Assembly (NCBI GenBank): GCA_965223835.1
Contig: CBDCXQ010000001.1
Location: 5,890,001-5,954,000, forward strand
From: CAVYXZ01 sp965223835
Lineage (GTDB): Bacteria > Chloroflexota > Anaerolineae > Aggregatilineales > Phototrophicaceae
DNA: 64,000 nt
Reading direction: 5' to 3'
Part shown: positions 34,766-44,165 of the stretch, piece by piece
How the letters are laid out: the number at the start of each line of letters is the position of its first letter
Position numbering within the stretch: the first letter of the stretch is position 1
Notes under the pieces: model-generated
What the model saw: only the letters and a program-made list of their open reading frames with translations
Databases searched by the model: none
Told to the model about the DNA's origin: nothing
Program-made: the position numbers and the translations under genes

Positions 34766-36240
34766 GAGCGGGCATCGGGTACGTGCTTGACGACATCGCT
34801 GGTTTCCAGGTAGAAGCGCAGCAGTCGATCTTTGAGTTGCATAATTTCTGCGGCGTAATCCGGGTCATTGATGACGTTATTTTCTTCACGTGGGTCAACT
34901 CCCAAATCATAAAATTCATCGTTTTCATAGAGGCGCTGCACGTACTTGTAATCAGTCGTGCGGACCATCGTGCCCTTGCTGTGTTCTGGACCCTCGCTAT
35001 ATTGCAGCATGCGGCGCGGATAATAATTGTGCGCCACACCCGCATCCTGCGCGACCTGCCACTGTCGGATATGCTCCTCACCATGCAAGCGTCCACCCTG
35101 ACAGAACACGGCGTCCCGATGTTCATCCGTTTCCCCGGCGATTAGCGGCAATAGAGAGCGGCCAAAATGCGTATGCTGTGGCGTGAGATCCAGCAGCGTT
35201 TCCACCGTTGCCGGAAAATCAACCAGTTCTACCAGTGCATCGCGCACGCCGGGTTGCAAGGGCGTTCCCGCCGGCGGTTTGATGATGAACGGCACCCGCG
35301 TCAGGCAGTCTTCAAAGGTGTTTTCCGTTTTTTCGACCAGACTGTAATCGCCGGTAAAGTCGCCATGATCGGAGAAGAAAAAGATCGCCGTATCGTCATA
35401 CATGCCCGCATCTTTCAGGGCCTGCACCACCATGCCCAGTTGATAATCGACTCGGGCGCACATGCCATAATAGGTGCGCCGCAGTTCGCGCCAGCGGTCT
35501 TCGGTCCAACTGGCGGTCTTAAACCAGTCGTACAGCCCTTTGAGCAAACTGGGTTTGTTATCCCAGTTTTCCGGCGCAGGCGTGCGCGGTTTGATCGCGG
35601 CGGGGTCAATCAGGCTATACCAGGGGTCTTCGACCGCATATGGTGGGTGCGGATACGTCAGTGGCAGATAAATGCACAGCGGTTGGTCGCTATCATGATG
35701 CTTGATCTGGTCAACCGCGCCCTCAACCATCGCCCAGTCGCCATCCCGCTCATACGGTTCGCCGGTTTCGTTCTCGATTTTGCCGTAGTAGAACGTGTAA
35801 TACCGGTCGCTATCCGGGTCGCCGCGCCACTCGGTCCAGCGATGCAGGTTTTCCCGCAGCGGGCGCGTATCGGTATCCACCGGTTCGTACTTGACATCGC
35901 AGTAATCAGCATAGCCGTTTTGACCCGGCACCACATCGTTTTTGCCGCCCCACCACACAAAATAACCTTCATCTTTGAGCGTCTTGAGCAGCATCGGCTC
36001 GTCAGGTTGCAGCATGTAGGCCATCGTCCGATGTCCGCGCGTATGGGGATACCAGCCGGTCATGAACGAGCAGCGGCTGGGCGTGCACACCGGATTCTGG
36101 CAATAGGCATGGCGAAACGAGATGGCATCCTTTGCCACCAGGGCATCGAGGTTGGGCGTCACGGCAGCGTCATCACCGAGATGATGCATGACATCGCCGC
36201 GCCATTGGTCCGGGTTGAAAATGATGATGTGGGGTTTCAT
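34762..36240 (-). CDS. Sulfatase, formylglycine-dependent (Cys-type)
   Basis: 492 residues. The activation motif CTPSR (C52) carries the Cys that must be oxidised to formylglycine. The metal site is built from DQW near the N-terminus (FNPDQWRGD) and IFFFSDHGDFTG. No signal peptide is seen, so the enzyme is probably cytoplasmic. Its substrate (sulfated glycan, choline sulfate, or a phosphonate as in some relatives) is undetermined. It is one of three sulfatases within 5.5 kb, with a maturase gene at 41586. Confidence 0.88.
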   Translation of the reverse strand: MKPHIIIFNPDQWRGDVMHHLGDDAAVTPNLDALVAKDAISFRHAYCQNPVCTPSRCSFMTGWYPHTRGHRTMAYMLQPDEPMLLKTLKDEGYFVWWGGKNDVVPGQNGYADYCDVKYEPVDTDTRPLRENLHRWTEWRGDPDSDRYYTFYYGKIENETGEPYERDGDWAMVEGAVDQIKHHDSDQPLCIYLPLTYPHPPYAVEDPWYSLIDPAAIKPRTPAPENWDNKPSLLKGLYDWFKTASWTEDRWRELRRTYYGMCARVDYQLGMVVQALKDAGMYDDTAIFFFSDHGDFTGDYSLVEKTENTFEDCLTRVPFIIKPPAGTPLQPGVRDALVELVDFPATVETLLDLTPQHTHFGRSLLPLIAGETDEHRDAVFCQGGRLHGEEHIRQWQVAQDAGVAHNYYPRRMLQYSEGPEHSKGTMVRTTDYKYVQRLYENDEFYDLGVDPREENNVINDPDYAAEIMQLKDRLLRFYLETSDVVKHVPDARS

Positions 36241-36363
36241 CGGCTAGCCTCATAATGGGTGCATGCCATAACGCCCTCAGTTTAACGCCAATTCTGATCT
36301 TAATCCAACCGACTGTGGTCAGTGTTTATAATATTTACAGAACAAGGGTTCGAACGAGTATAT

Positions 36364-37203
36364 ATGATGCGTAACCCCAAAATTCCAGTCAAGACGCTAC
36401 GGATTGAACCCTATTTGATTCCTGGTGACCAGCTTACCGATTATGAAGGTCCGCCAGAGGGAATGCTGGCCTATCGAATGTTTGCAAACAAACGGCAAAT
36501 TGCCAAAGCTGCCCATCCGCTGCGGGCTACTGATGCGTTGGTGGCCCGGCAGATCAACCGTGACATGCCCTGGTTTGAGTACAGTGGCGCTTACTGGCAG
36601 GTGCGCCGAATACATCATCATGTGCTCTGGTTCGGCGAAGCGATTGCATATCACTTCGTCTGGAAGCCCCAGGACAAAGGGGTTGGAGGGCGCTGGCTCA
36701 AAATCTTTGACGAAACGCAATACCAACAGGCGTTGGACGCCGCTTATGAAGCTCATCAGGATGCCTGGCAACATGTCATCTATCCTGACGATTATGAGAC
36801 GCCAGTCCAACTGCCTGAACTGTGTTCCAGCGAAGTTTGTAGTCTGTTCTGTGATTATGTTCCGCTGCCGGTTGATGTAGAACCGATTCTCATGGCGCGG
36901 GAACCGACACACCCTGACGATCCACGCGGCATACGTTTATATCGGAAACTGTCCAATGCCCTCCGCGATCATCGTCATTTGGAACTCTGTGATCCACCGG
37001 AAAAGATCACCAAACTAACCCTCTATTTTCATAACCCGCGCTACATGGCGGGATCAGTATATGAATGGGTGTGGCTGCTGGGTTTAACCGAGCAAGGTGT
37101 CGCCATGCGCATCTATAAGCAGAATCGCAGCTTTGATTTTCCGTTCTGGGTACGTGGCGAGGCGCTGGATCTGGCCTTTGCGAACGAGACCTTCTTCCGC
37201 TAA
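36364..37203 (+). CDS. Unrecognised cytoplasmic protein
   Basis: 279 residues from the ATG at 36364 (MMRNPKI); upstream codons of the frame are not supported. No domain is recognised. The protein is rich in aromatic residues (WFEYSGAYWQVRRIHHHVLWFGEAIAYHFVW) with a CSSEVCSLFCDY segment that could bind a metal. It is flanked by convergent and divergent sulfatase genes but is on the other strand, so no operon link is evident. Confidence 0.55.
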   Translation: MMRNPKIPVKTLRIEPYLIPGDQLTDYEGPPEGMLAYRMFANKRQIAKAAHPLRATDALVARQINRDMPWFEYSGAYWQVRRIHHHVLWFGEAIAYHFVWKPQDKGVGGRWLKIFDETQYQQALDAAYEAHQDAWQHVIYPDDYETPVQLPELCSSEVCSLFCDYVPLPVDVEPILMAREPTHPDDPRGIRLYRKLSNALRDHRHLELCDPPEKITKLTLYFHNPRYMAGSVYEWVWLLGLTEQGVAMRIYKQNRSFDFPFWVRGEALDLAFANETFFR

Positions 37204-37221
37204 AAGAGCCTTACCAGCGCT

Positions 37222-38517
37222 TCACATCTGGGCTTGTCCTCGTAACATATTCAGTGCATCGTGATAATAGGGCGATGGCACCGGTCCCTGCAAAATCGGG
37301 TCATTGGTGGATTCCATCCAGTCTAGCAGGCGCTGCTTTAGATCACGTTCGATGGCCGCCACTTCGGACTGGCCGGCCAGATTGTGTTGTTCATTGGGGT
37401 CGGCTTGCAGGTCATAGAGTTCGATATGCGGGCGATGGGTGGCGATCTGTTCCAGCATGTGCGGATAGATGGGGCTGCGTTGAATGTCGCCCGGCACATT
37501 GATGGCAATATCCTGATCGAGATTGACGATGAGCTTATGCGTCGTCGTGCGAATGGCACGCATCGGCTCATAGGTGGTGTGGAACGTTTTTTCCGCGTAG
37601 ACAAATTCATTGGGTTCATACACTTCACCCTGCAACAGCGGCCAGTAGCTGCGGCCCTGTAGCCGTTCCGGGATCGCTATGGCTAGCGCATCCAACAATG
37701 TTGGCACCATATCAACATGACTGAGCATCTCGCCAATGCGACGCCCACCGGTCAAACCAGCCGCAGGCCAGTGCATGATGAGTGATGTTTCAATACCAGG
37801 GTCATAGCAGGTACATTTGGCGCGGGGCATCGCCAGCCCATGATCGGTCGTGAAGATAAGCCAGGTGTTTTCCAGCAGATCATTGGCTTCCAGCGCTGCG
37901 AAAATCTGTCCAACCGCGCTATCCAACGCGCCAATCGCCCCCTGTGCTTCTGCGAATTCGGCCTTCGCTTCCGGGATGTTCGGGATATAAGGCGGCACAT
38001 CCACCCCCCGGCTGTTATCTGGCGCGACATCGCCATAATCATACCGGCGATGCGGCTCAAAGAAACCGACTTCGACGTAAAACGGCTGTGAATCCAGCTT
38101 GCCGATGTAATCCGCTGCGGCAGCCCCCAATTCACGGGCCGGGCCGCGCGGGTGGGTGAACTCGTAGCCCAGCGAGGTAGCCTGATCGTCACCGATCAAA
38201 TGTTGAATGCCGAACAGTGCGGTGTGATACCCGGCGTCTTTGAGATATTGGGCGATATGTTTTTCATCGTCATGCAAGCGCCAGCGAAAATGTCCATGTG
38301 CCAGACCCATCATGCCGTTGCTGTGGGCATGGCGGCCCGTGTGCAATACCGACCGGCTGGGACTGCATTGCGGTGCGGTGCAGAAATTATTATCGAACAC
38401 GATGCCGCGCTGACCGATGGCTTCCAGTTGCGGCGACGGCACCGATTGCCAGCCATAGACGCTGAGGTGGCGACCAAGATCATGGCAGGTGATAAAAACG
38501 ATGTTGGGTTGGAGCAT
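37222..38517 (-). CDS. Sulfatase, formylglycine-dependent (heparan N-sulfatase-like)
   Basis: 431 residues from the ATG at 38517 (MLQPNIVF). The motif CSPSR (C51) follows FDNNFCTAPQ, typical of the N-sulphoglucosamine sulphohydrolase-like branch, as is the ITCHDLGRHLSVYG opening. WLIFTTDHGLAMPRAKCT contains the metal His. The C-terminus ELYDLQADPNEQHNLAG is the standard sulfatase tail. No signal peptide. This enzyme probably removes sulfate from a sulfated sugar; the precise substrate is an inference. Confidence 0.88.
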   Translation of the reverse strand: MLQPNIVFITCHDLGRHLSVYGWQSVPSPQLEAIGQRGIVFDNNFCTAPQCSPSRSVLHTGRHAHSNGMMGLAHGHFRWRLHDDEKHIAQYLKDAGYHTALFGIQHLIGDDQATSLGYEFTHPRGPARELGAAAADYIGKLDSQPFYVEVGFFEPHRRYDYGDVAPDNSRGVDVPPYIPNIPEAKAEFAEAQGAIGALDSAVGQIFAALEANDLLENTWLIFTTDHGLAMPRAKCTCYDPGIETSLIMHWPAAGLTGGRRIGEMLSHVDMVPTLLDALAIAIPERLQGRSYWPLLQGEVYEPNEFVYAEKTFHTTYEPMRAIRTTTHKLIVNLDQDIAINVPGDIQRSPIYPHMLEQIATHRPHIELYDLQADPNEQHNLAGQSEVAAIERDLKQRLLDWMESTNDPILQGPVPSPYYHDALNMLRGQAQM

Positions 38518-38563
38518 AAGGTTTCTCTTTTTGGTAAGCAACTAGGTAATTTGCACTCTAACA

Positions 38564-38629
38564 ACCTCACCCCCAACCCCTTTCCAAGATACAAGGGGAG
38601 GAATTGCCGCAGGCAAGGAGGGGTGAGGT
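38564..38629. repeat. Small palindromic intergenic repeat (MITE-like)
   Basis: ACCTCACCCC at the left end and GGGGTGAGGT at the right end bound a 66-bp unit rich in CCCC and GGGG tracts. Sequences beginning CCTCACCCCCAACCCC recur as intergenic repeats in several Chloroflexota and cyanobacterial genomes; I state this from memory. No coding capacity. Confidence 0.5.
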
Positions 38630-38681
38630 CAACAGTTGATTTCCGATCTAACTTATCAAACAAGCATAAACACCAGCCAAT

Positions 38682-40160
38682 CTATAATTCATCCGGGTGC
38701 CGCGCAGCCAGGGTCGCCGCATGTCGGGCGCGGCCTGTAGCTTTCAAGCGTTCGATATAAGCGGGTAGTTCGCCGCGTGTGTGGAATGGCCCGCCCTCGC
38801 GCATCACGGTCATCAGCGGATCAGTGTTGTGGTTGCTGGTTGCCATCATGTGCTGATACCAGTCTTCCAGTAAGACCAAGCCTTTTTGCATAATTTCTGG
38901 GCGTTCATCAGCCAGATTATGCTGCTCATGCGGGTCTTCGGTCAGGTCGAACAGCATGGTTGCGTCCAGCATCTTATGCCCATCATGATAGGTCCGCAGC
39001 GCCAGATATTCATGCTCATCGTGGTTGAACCGAATGCCACGCTGCACCGCCCAGGCACCCTGGCTGGTGACAACATAATCGCGCCCGGCTTCCTCATGAT
39101 TCTGGAAGGCAGCGGTAAAGGACTGTCCATCCCAATTCGATGGCACTTCTCCACCTATCATTTCGATGAGAGTCGCTGCCCAATCGTAATGTTGATGCAG
39201 CGCGTTATCGACATAACCCGCATGGGTGACTCCCGGCCACGCGATAATGAGCGGCACACGGCAGGTGATCTGGTCGGCAGTTTGATGATCGCCCCAGACG
39301 TTTAATTCACCCTGATTTTCGCCATGATCGGCGCTGATGATAATCGCCGTTTCGTCGAGAATGCCCTGCGCTTCGAGCGTGTCCAGCAGTTTACCAATCC
39401 AATGATCGGCATAGCGGATGCCGATGTCGTAGCCATCAATCCACTGCTTCACTTTTTCCATGCTGTCGAGCTGGGCCGGAATGTGGGGGAAACGTTGTTC
39501 GAGGCGGGGGTTAGCCTGATGCCCATAAATCTCCTGCGGGCTATGCGGACCATACCCATCCCACGCCTGTTGCCGCATCTCCTCGGTGAACCAGTCGGGT
39601 AGCGGCTCGTCAGCGAACGGATTACCAAACTCGGTCGGGGTGCTGTAAGGCGTGTGCGGGTCCCAGACGTTGACATGTAAGAACCAGTTATCATGTTGCC
39701 CGTTACGTTCCACCCAGTCCATCGCAATCGGCACCACCTGATGGGCGTCATCCAAACCGTGAAAACCGGGGTTGTAAATTTCATGGTAGCCCGCATACCA
39801 GTGATGGGCACAATGCCGATCACCAAACGAACTCACCGTAACGGTCTTGTAGCCCGCCTGTCGTAGGGCCGCCATCCAGCCCGTTGTGCCGAACTCATCT
39901 TTAAAGCCGCGTGATGGCCCTTCGATAAAGGGTTGACCGGTCGTTCCCCCGTGCCCGACAACCCCCGTATGAAAGCCGCAACGCCCGCTCCATAGTGCCG
40001 TGCGCGAGGGTAAACAGGGCGCATCGGTGATGTAAACATTGTTAAAGCGAGTCGCCCGCGCTGCCAGTTTGTCGATGTTCGGGCTGGTGTTGCGATGGTA
40101 GCCGTAACAACCCAGATGGTCCGGGCGCAGGCTATCAATATCAATGTACACTATGCGCAT
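38682..40160 (-). CDS. Sulfatase, formylglycine-dependent
   Basis: 492 residues from the ATG at 40160, preceded by GGGGGATG. The start region IDIDSLRPDHLGCYGYHRNTSPNIDKLA supplies the metal Asp residues. CLPSR (C49) is the modification site, and IIISADHGENQGELNVWGDH supplies Asp-His. The TEDPHEQHNLADERPE tail is typical. No signal peptide. With its two relatives and the maturase it forms a sulfatase locus. Confidence 0.88.
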   Translation of the reverse strand: MRIVYIDIDSLRPDHLGCYGYHRNTSPNIDKLAARATRFNNVYITDAPCLPSRTALWSGRCGFHTGVVGHGGTTGQPFIEGPSRGFKDEFGTTGWMAALRQAGYKTVTVSSFGDRHCAHHWYAGYHEIYNPGFHGLDDAHQVVPIAMDWVERNGQHDNWFLHVNVWDPHTPYSTPTEFGNPFADEPLPDWFTEEMRQQAWDGYGPHSPQEIYGHQANPRLEQRFPHIPAQLDSMEKVKQWIDGYDIGIRYADHWIGKLLDTLEAQGILDETAIIISADHGENQGELNVWGDHQTADQITCRVPLIIAWPGVTHAGYVDNALHQHYDWAATLIEMIGGEVPSNWDGQSFTAAFQNHEEAGRDYVVTSQGAWAVQRGIRFNHDEHEYLALRTYHDGHKMLDATMLFDLTEDPHEQHNLADERPEIMQKGLVLLEDWYQHMMATSNHNTDPLMTVMREGGPFHTRGELPAYIERLKATGRARHAATLAARHPDEL

Positions 40161-40301
40161 AGCATCCCCCTGATGGTGTCGATGAATGCTGTCAAGCATA
40201 ACGCGCCGTGATGGTTCTCTCAATGCCAATCAAAACCAAAGTTTGCAACCTGGAAAATGAGTTACTATTAAATAGCGTTTCAAACAATCTCAGGAAAATA
40301 T

Positions 40302-41531
40302 ATGCAGCACCATGTATTTTTGAGCTACAGCCGCAAAGATAGTGATCTCATGCAGCGCATCAGCGATGACCTGCGGGCAGCCGATTTGCTGGTGTGGACC
40401 GATGAGAATCTGGTACCGGGTACAGATTCGTGGAAGAACGCGATTGAAACCGCCATTCAGAACGCCGGCACCTTTATCGTCATTCTGTCGCCCGATGCAA
40501 AAGCCTCGATCTGGGTTGAGCGCGAGATGGATTATGCGCGGGCCTGTGGCATTCCGATCATCCCGGTGCTGGCACGCGGAGAGAGCGAAGTCAGCGCGAT
40601 ACCATTCGAACTCATAAATGCTCAGCGCGTCGACCTTCGGCTGGATTATGCCGGGAATTTCCCGCTGCTTATCAGCGCCATTCAACAACGACTCAACCTA
40701 CCGCATAGCCCGGCTCCATTGCCATCCGTCAGCGCTCATCAGCCACATGTGGATTATACCCTGGCGACAGACACGACTCTGGACCCCTGGAATTTTCTCG
40801 ATCAATTGCGCGTCTTAGGCTGGCTATTCTTCGATCCGGCTCAATTTATCAGCTACCGTGATGCGCACGGGGCACGCACATTGAGACAGGTCGGGGCCTG
40901 GCTGGTGAGTAGCATGGCCTGGATTCCGATGTTTTTCCCGGCATTGGGATTTGTCTTTGGCACGGTACAGATTCCGGGCGTAGAAAACGACTTGAACGCC
41001 AATACCCTTTTCATTTTGACAGGCCTGCTATTTTTAGGGAACTGGTTGGTCACGGCGATTCTGGGTTGGCGTGAACATCATATCACTGGCCTGGTTTTGC
41101 TGCTTATCACTGGCCTGACGGCGACGGCGGCGTTCTGGTTAATCGCGCAGGAGGCCGGGGTCCTGTTTCTGGCCGGAGGGGGGCAAACCGGCCTGGTCAC
41201 AATGATTACCATCGGTATTTCTATCGGTGCCGCCGCTGGCATCGCATTTCACCTGGCGAATCCGACAACGGGCACCCTGGCGGGGCTGGTACTGGCGGGG
41301 TTAATCGTTCCAGCACTCTACAGTGTGCCGCTGGGCATCGAAATGGCGATCTCCGGGCTGGCAATGGTCATGATGGCGTTTGGGGTCGGTGGCGCAATCG
41401 ACATCAATTTGCGACGAAGCAGGCAATCCTGGCTCGGCATGGTGATGCTGGGGATCGTGCCCGTGAATATCGCCGTCATGATCTGGACGTTTTTCCTCGG
41501 AGGCTGGCAGATATTATCAACATTGCAATAA
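40302..41531 (+). CDS. TIR-domain protein with C-terminal multi-helix membrane region
   Basis: 409 residues. Residues 3-130 are a TIR domain: HVFLSYSRKDSDLMQRISDDLRAADLLVWTDENLVPG, then FIVILSPDAKASIWVEREMDYA. E75 stands at the position of the catalytic Glu of NAD-hydrolysing TIR domains. After a ~60-residue linker, six or so hydrophobic helices fill residues 198-409. Bacterial TIR domains cleave NAD+ or make cyclic ADP-ribose signals, commonly in phage defence. A membrane-tethered form could instead be a receptor. Neighbours are sulfatases and the maturase; no other defence gene is adjacent. Confidence 0.85.
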   Translation: MQHHVFLSYSRKDSDLMQRISDDLRAADLLVWTDENLVPGTDSWKNAIETAIQNAGTFIVILSPDAKASIWVEREMDYARACGIPIIPVLARGESEVSAIPFELINAQRVDLRLDYAGNFPLLISAIQQRLNLPHSPAPLPSVSAHQPHVDYTLATDTTLDPWNFLDQLRVLGWLFFDPAQFISYRDAHGARTLRQVGAWLVSSMAWIPMFFPALGFVFGTVQIPGVENDLNANTLFILTGLLFLGNWLVTAILGWREHHITGLVLLLITGLTATAAFWLIAQEAGVLFLAGGGQTGLVTMITIGISIGAAAGIAFHLANPTTGTLAGLVLAGLIVPALYSVPLGIEMAISGLAMVMMAFGVGGAIDINLRRSRQSWLGMVMLGIVPVNIAVMIWTFFLGGWQILSTLQ

Positions 41532-41585
41532 AATTGAAATCGGTCATAATTATTGCCACATTGCTTATGTTCAGCAGGTAAAATA

Positions 41586-42914
41586 ATGCAAGTTGATATT
41601 CAACTAGACGATATTCCGGTGTTAGAACCCGGTCCCCGACCCCCGGCATTCCATGTGATGACCAAGCCCAGCGGGGCGATTTGCAACCTGGACTGCAAAT
41701 ACTGTTATTTTCTCTCGAAAGAACGTTTATATCCCAATAGTGAATTCCGCATGACGGAAAACTTGCTGGAAGAATATACACGCCAGTATATTGAAGCTCA
41801 GCGAGTACCCGAAGTGACGTTCGCCTGGCAGGGGGGCGAACCCACATTGATGGGTCTGGACTTCTTCCAGCAAGTGGTCGGTTACCAGCAAAAACATAAA
41901 AAGCCAGGCATGCGCATCTTCAATAGTTTCCAGACTAATGGCGTACTGCTGGATGATGAATGGGCGGCGTTTTTCAAAGCTAATGATTTCCTTATCGGCC
42001 TGAGTGTAGATGGCCCGCAACATTTACATGATGCTTTCCGGGTGGACAAAGGCGGCCAGCCCACGTTCGAGCGCGTGATGCGGGGGCGCAAATTCCTTGA
42101 AAAACATGGCGTGGAATTCAACATTCTATGTACCGTTCACGCCGCGAATGCCGACCATCCGTTGGATATTTATCGTTGTTTCCGCGATGAATTTGGCACG
42201 CAGTTTATGCAGTTTATTCCCATCGTCGAACGCGCTAACGAAACCGGCTATCAGGAGGGGAATGAGGTCACAGAGCGGTCAGTAACCGCCGAACAATACG
42301 GGCGCTTCCTGTGTACCATCTTTGACGAATGGGTCCAGAATGACGTAGGTCGGATGTATGTGCAGATCTTTGATGTGGCGCTGGCCGCCTGGAGCGGTCA
42401 ACGTCCCGGCCTGTGCATATTCGAGAAGACCTGCGGCACTGCCTTGGCGCTGGAACATAACGGCGACCTTTTTTCCTGTGACCATTATGTCGAACCCGAT
42501 TATCGACTGGGCAATATTCTGGACGTGCCGCTCCTTGATCTGATCAGTAGTAAACGTCAGCACGAATTCGGCCAACACAAAGCGGACTCATTGCCCCAGT
42601 ATTGCCGGGATTGTGAAGTACGCTTTGTCTGCAATGGCGGCTGCCCAAAAAATCGCTTTATCGAAACCCCTGATGGCGAACCAGGATTGAACTATCTGTG
42701 CGCGGGTTACCGAATGTTTTTTAATCACGTCAACCGACCTATGCAGATGATGGCTGGCGAATTGCGGGCTGGACGAGCCCCAGCCAATGTCATGTTTATG
42801 CTGGCGCGGGAAAAACTGGAACTGGAAAAACGGTTCACGCAAACCAAACGCAATGACCCCTGTCCCTGTGGCAGTGGCCTCAAGTTTAAGAAGTGTCATG
42901 GGCGACGGACCTAG
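41586..42914 (+). CDS. Anaerobic sulfatase maturase (radical SAM/SPASM) with a SEC-C tail
   Basis: 442 residues from the ATG at 41586 (AGG about 8 nt upstream). The radical SAM cluster motif is CNLDCKYCY (C33, C37, C40). The C-terminal SPASM region has CGTALALEHNGDLFSCDHYVEP and CRDCEVRFVCNGGCPKNRF for the auxiliary clusters. The enzyme oxidises the active-site Cys or Ser of sulfatases to formylglycine without oxygen, which fits the three CxPSR sulfatases nearby. The last 20 residues (NDPCPCGSGLKFKKCHG) form a SEC-C zinc motif, also found at the end of SecA. Confidence 0.92.
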   Translation: MQVDIQLDDIPVLEPGPRPPAFHVMTKPSGAICNLDCKYCYFLSKERLYPNSEFRMTENLLEEYTRQYIEAQRVPEVTFAWQGGEPTLMGLDFFQQVVGYQQKHKKPGMRIFNSFQTNGVLLDDEWAAFFKANDFLIGLSVDGPQHLHDAFRVDKGGQPTFERVMRGRKFLEKHGVEFNILCTVHAANADHPLDIYRCFRDEFGTQFMQFIPIVERANETGYQEGNEVTERSVTAEQYGRFLCTIFDEWVQNDVGRMYVQIFDVALAAWSGQRPGLCIFEKTCGTALALEHNGDLFSCDHYVEPDYRLGNILDVPLLDLISSKRQHEFGQHKADSLPQYCRDCEVRFVCNGGCPKNRFIETPDGEPGLNYLCAGYRMFFNHVNRPMQMMAGELRAGRAPANVMFMLAREKLELEKRFTQTKRNDPCPCGSGLKFKKCHGRRT

Positions 42915-43050
42915 CCGCGATTGTTCCGCGTAGCCAATCAGCATATTTATTTCCACGACAAAACTCGTCATAGTCATTGGTCGTTAGTCCCCGGCCTCCA
43001 GTCGGTACCGTGTAAGCTGCGGATTTCGTTCGCTGGGTAAGGTTTTGTTG
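42915..43050. other. Spacer before the ISAs1 element
   Basis: 136 bp with no gene or clear regulatory motif. The last bases (TTTTGTTG) abut the left inverted repeat of the ISAs1 element and are not repeated on the other side. Confidence 0.3.
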
Positions 43051-43874
43051 CAGGGCAATCGCTTCAAAAATGAAATAAAGTGGGTAATGTATGAAGTGGA
43101 AAGGATAATGAGGGGGTGAAATCGAAAAGGAAGCCTCCTTCCATGAGTGAAAACAAGCCCTTAGCGAGTATTGAAACCTGTTTTGGAGAAATAGAAGACC
43201 CGCGAGTGGTTGGACGATGTAATTATCCACTCATTGAAATCCTGATCATCGCCATCTGTGCTGTCCTCGCTGGAGCGGAAGGCTGGACAGATATGGAGAC
43301 ATTCGGCAAGCGCAAAGAAGCGTGGCTCAAGAAATTTCTCAAATTAGAGAATGGGATACCCTCACACGATACCTTTGGCGATGGGTTTGCCATCATTGAT
43401 GGTGAAGTTTTTCAACGGTGTTTCATTCGCTGGATTGAAGGGGTATTCACGGTGACAGTGGGACAAGTGATTGCTATCGACGGCAAAACTGCCCGCCATA
43501 GCTACCAGCAAGGCGGGAAAAAGGGGCAATCCACATGGTACGGGCATGGGCAAGTGAGAATGGATTGACATTAGGACAGCGTAAAGTCGATGAAAAATCC
43601 AATGAGATTACTGCCATCCCGCAATTACTGGATTTACTGAACGTGACCGGCTGTATTGTGACAATAGATGCAATGGGATGCCAGAAGAAGATCGCGCAAA
43701 AAATCCGGGCGCGTAAAGCCGATTATGGGTTGAGCCTCAAGGAAAATCAAGGCAAGCTGTTTCAAGATGTCGTGGATTGGTTTGCTTATGCCGATCAGGT
43801 GAATTTTGAACTTGCCCCGATTCAGTGGAGGAAAAGCTAAGAGGCAGGTACACTGAATCGAGGAGCAGAAAACA

Positions 43875-44165
43875 ATGGCAAAAGAGCGAAGAAAGTACAC
43901 GGAAGAGTTCAAGCGCGAAGCAGTGCAGCTGATGGAAACCAGCGGTAAACCCATCGCCGGGATCGCACGTGATCTGGGGATCAATGACAATAATCTGTAT
44001 CGGTGGCGCGGGCTGTATGGCAGCCAGTCGCAAGTGAACACAAATGGCAGTGTAGCTGAGATGGCAGCCGAACTGAAACGCTTGCAGCGCGAGAATCAAG
44101 TGCTGCGGCAGGAGCGTGACATTCTAAAAAAGGCTATGAGCATTGTCAGCCAGAGCCAGCCATGA
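43875..44165 (+). CDS. IS3-family transposase OrfA (HTH protein)
   Basis: 96 residues: an HTH_Tnp_1 domain (RRKYTEEFKREAVQLMETSGKPIAGIARDLGINDNNLYRWRG) followed by a leucine-zipper-like coiled coil (ELKRLQRENQVLRQERDILKKAM). The slippery run AAAAAAG at 44126-44132 lies 30 bp before the end. A -1 shift there enters the orfB frame with no stop before the orfB ATG, so a fused OrfAB transposase can be made. OrfA alone usually acts as a repressor. Confidence 0.92.
   Translation: MAKERRKYTEEFKREAVQLMETSGKPIAGIARDLGINDNNLYRWRGLYGSQSQVNTNGSVAEMAAELKRLQRENQVLRQERDILKKAMSIVSQSQP

Noticed and set aside
40302..41531. Thoeris or CBASS defence operon including the TIR protein
   Set aside because: No ThsA-like effector, nucleotide cyclase or accessory gene is adjacent; only an isolated TIR-membrane protein can be claimed.
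43116..43840. Two separate intact transposase genes
   Set aside because: Their products are adjoining parts of one ISAs1 transposase separated by a frameshift at a homopolymer, so they are one pseudogene.
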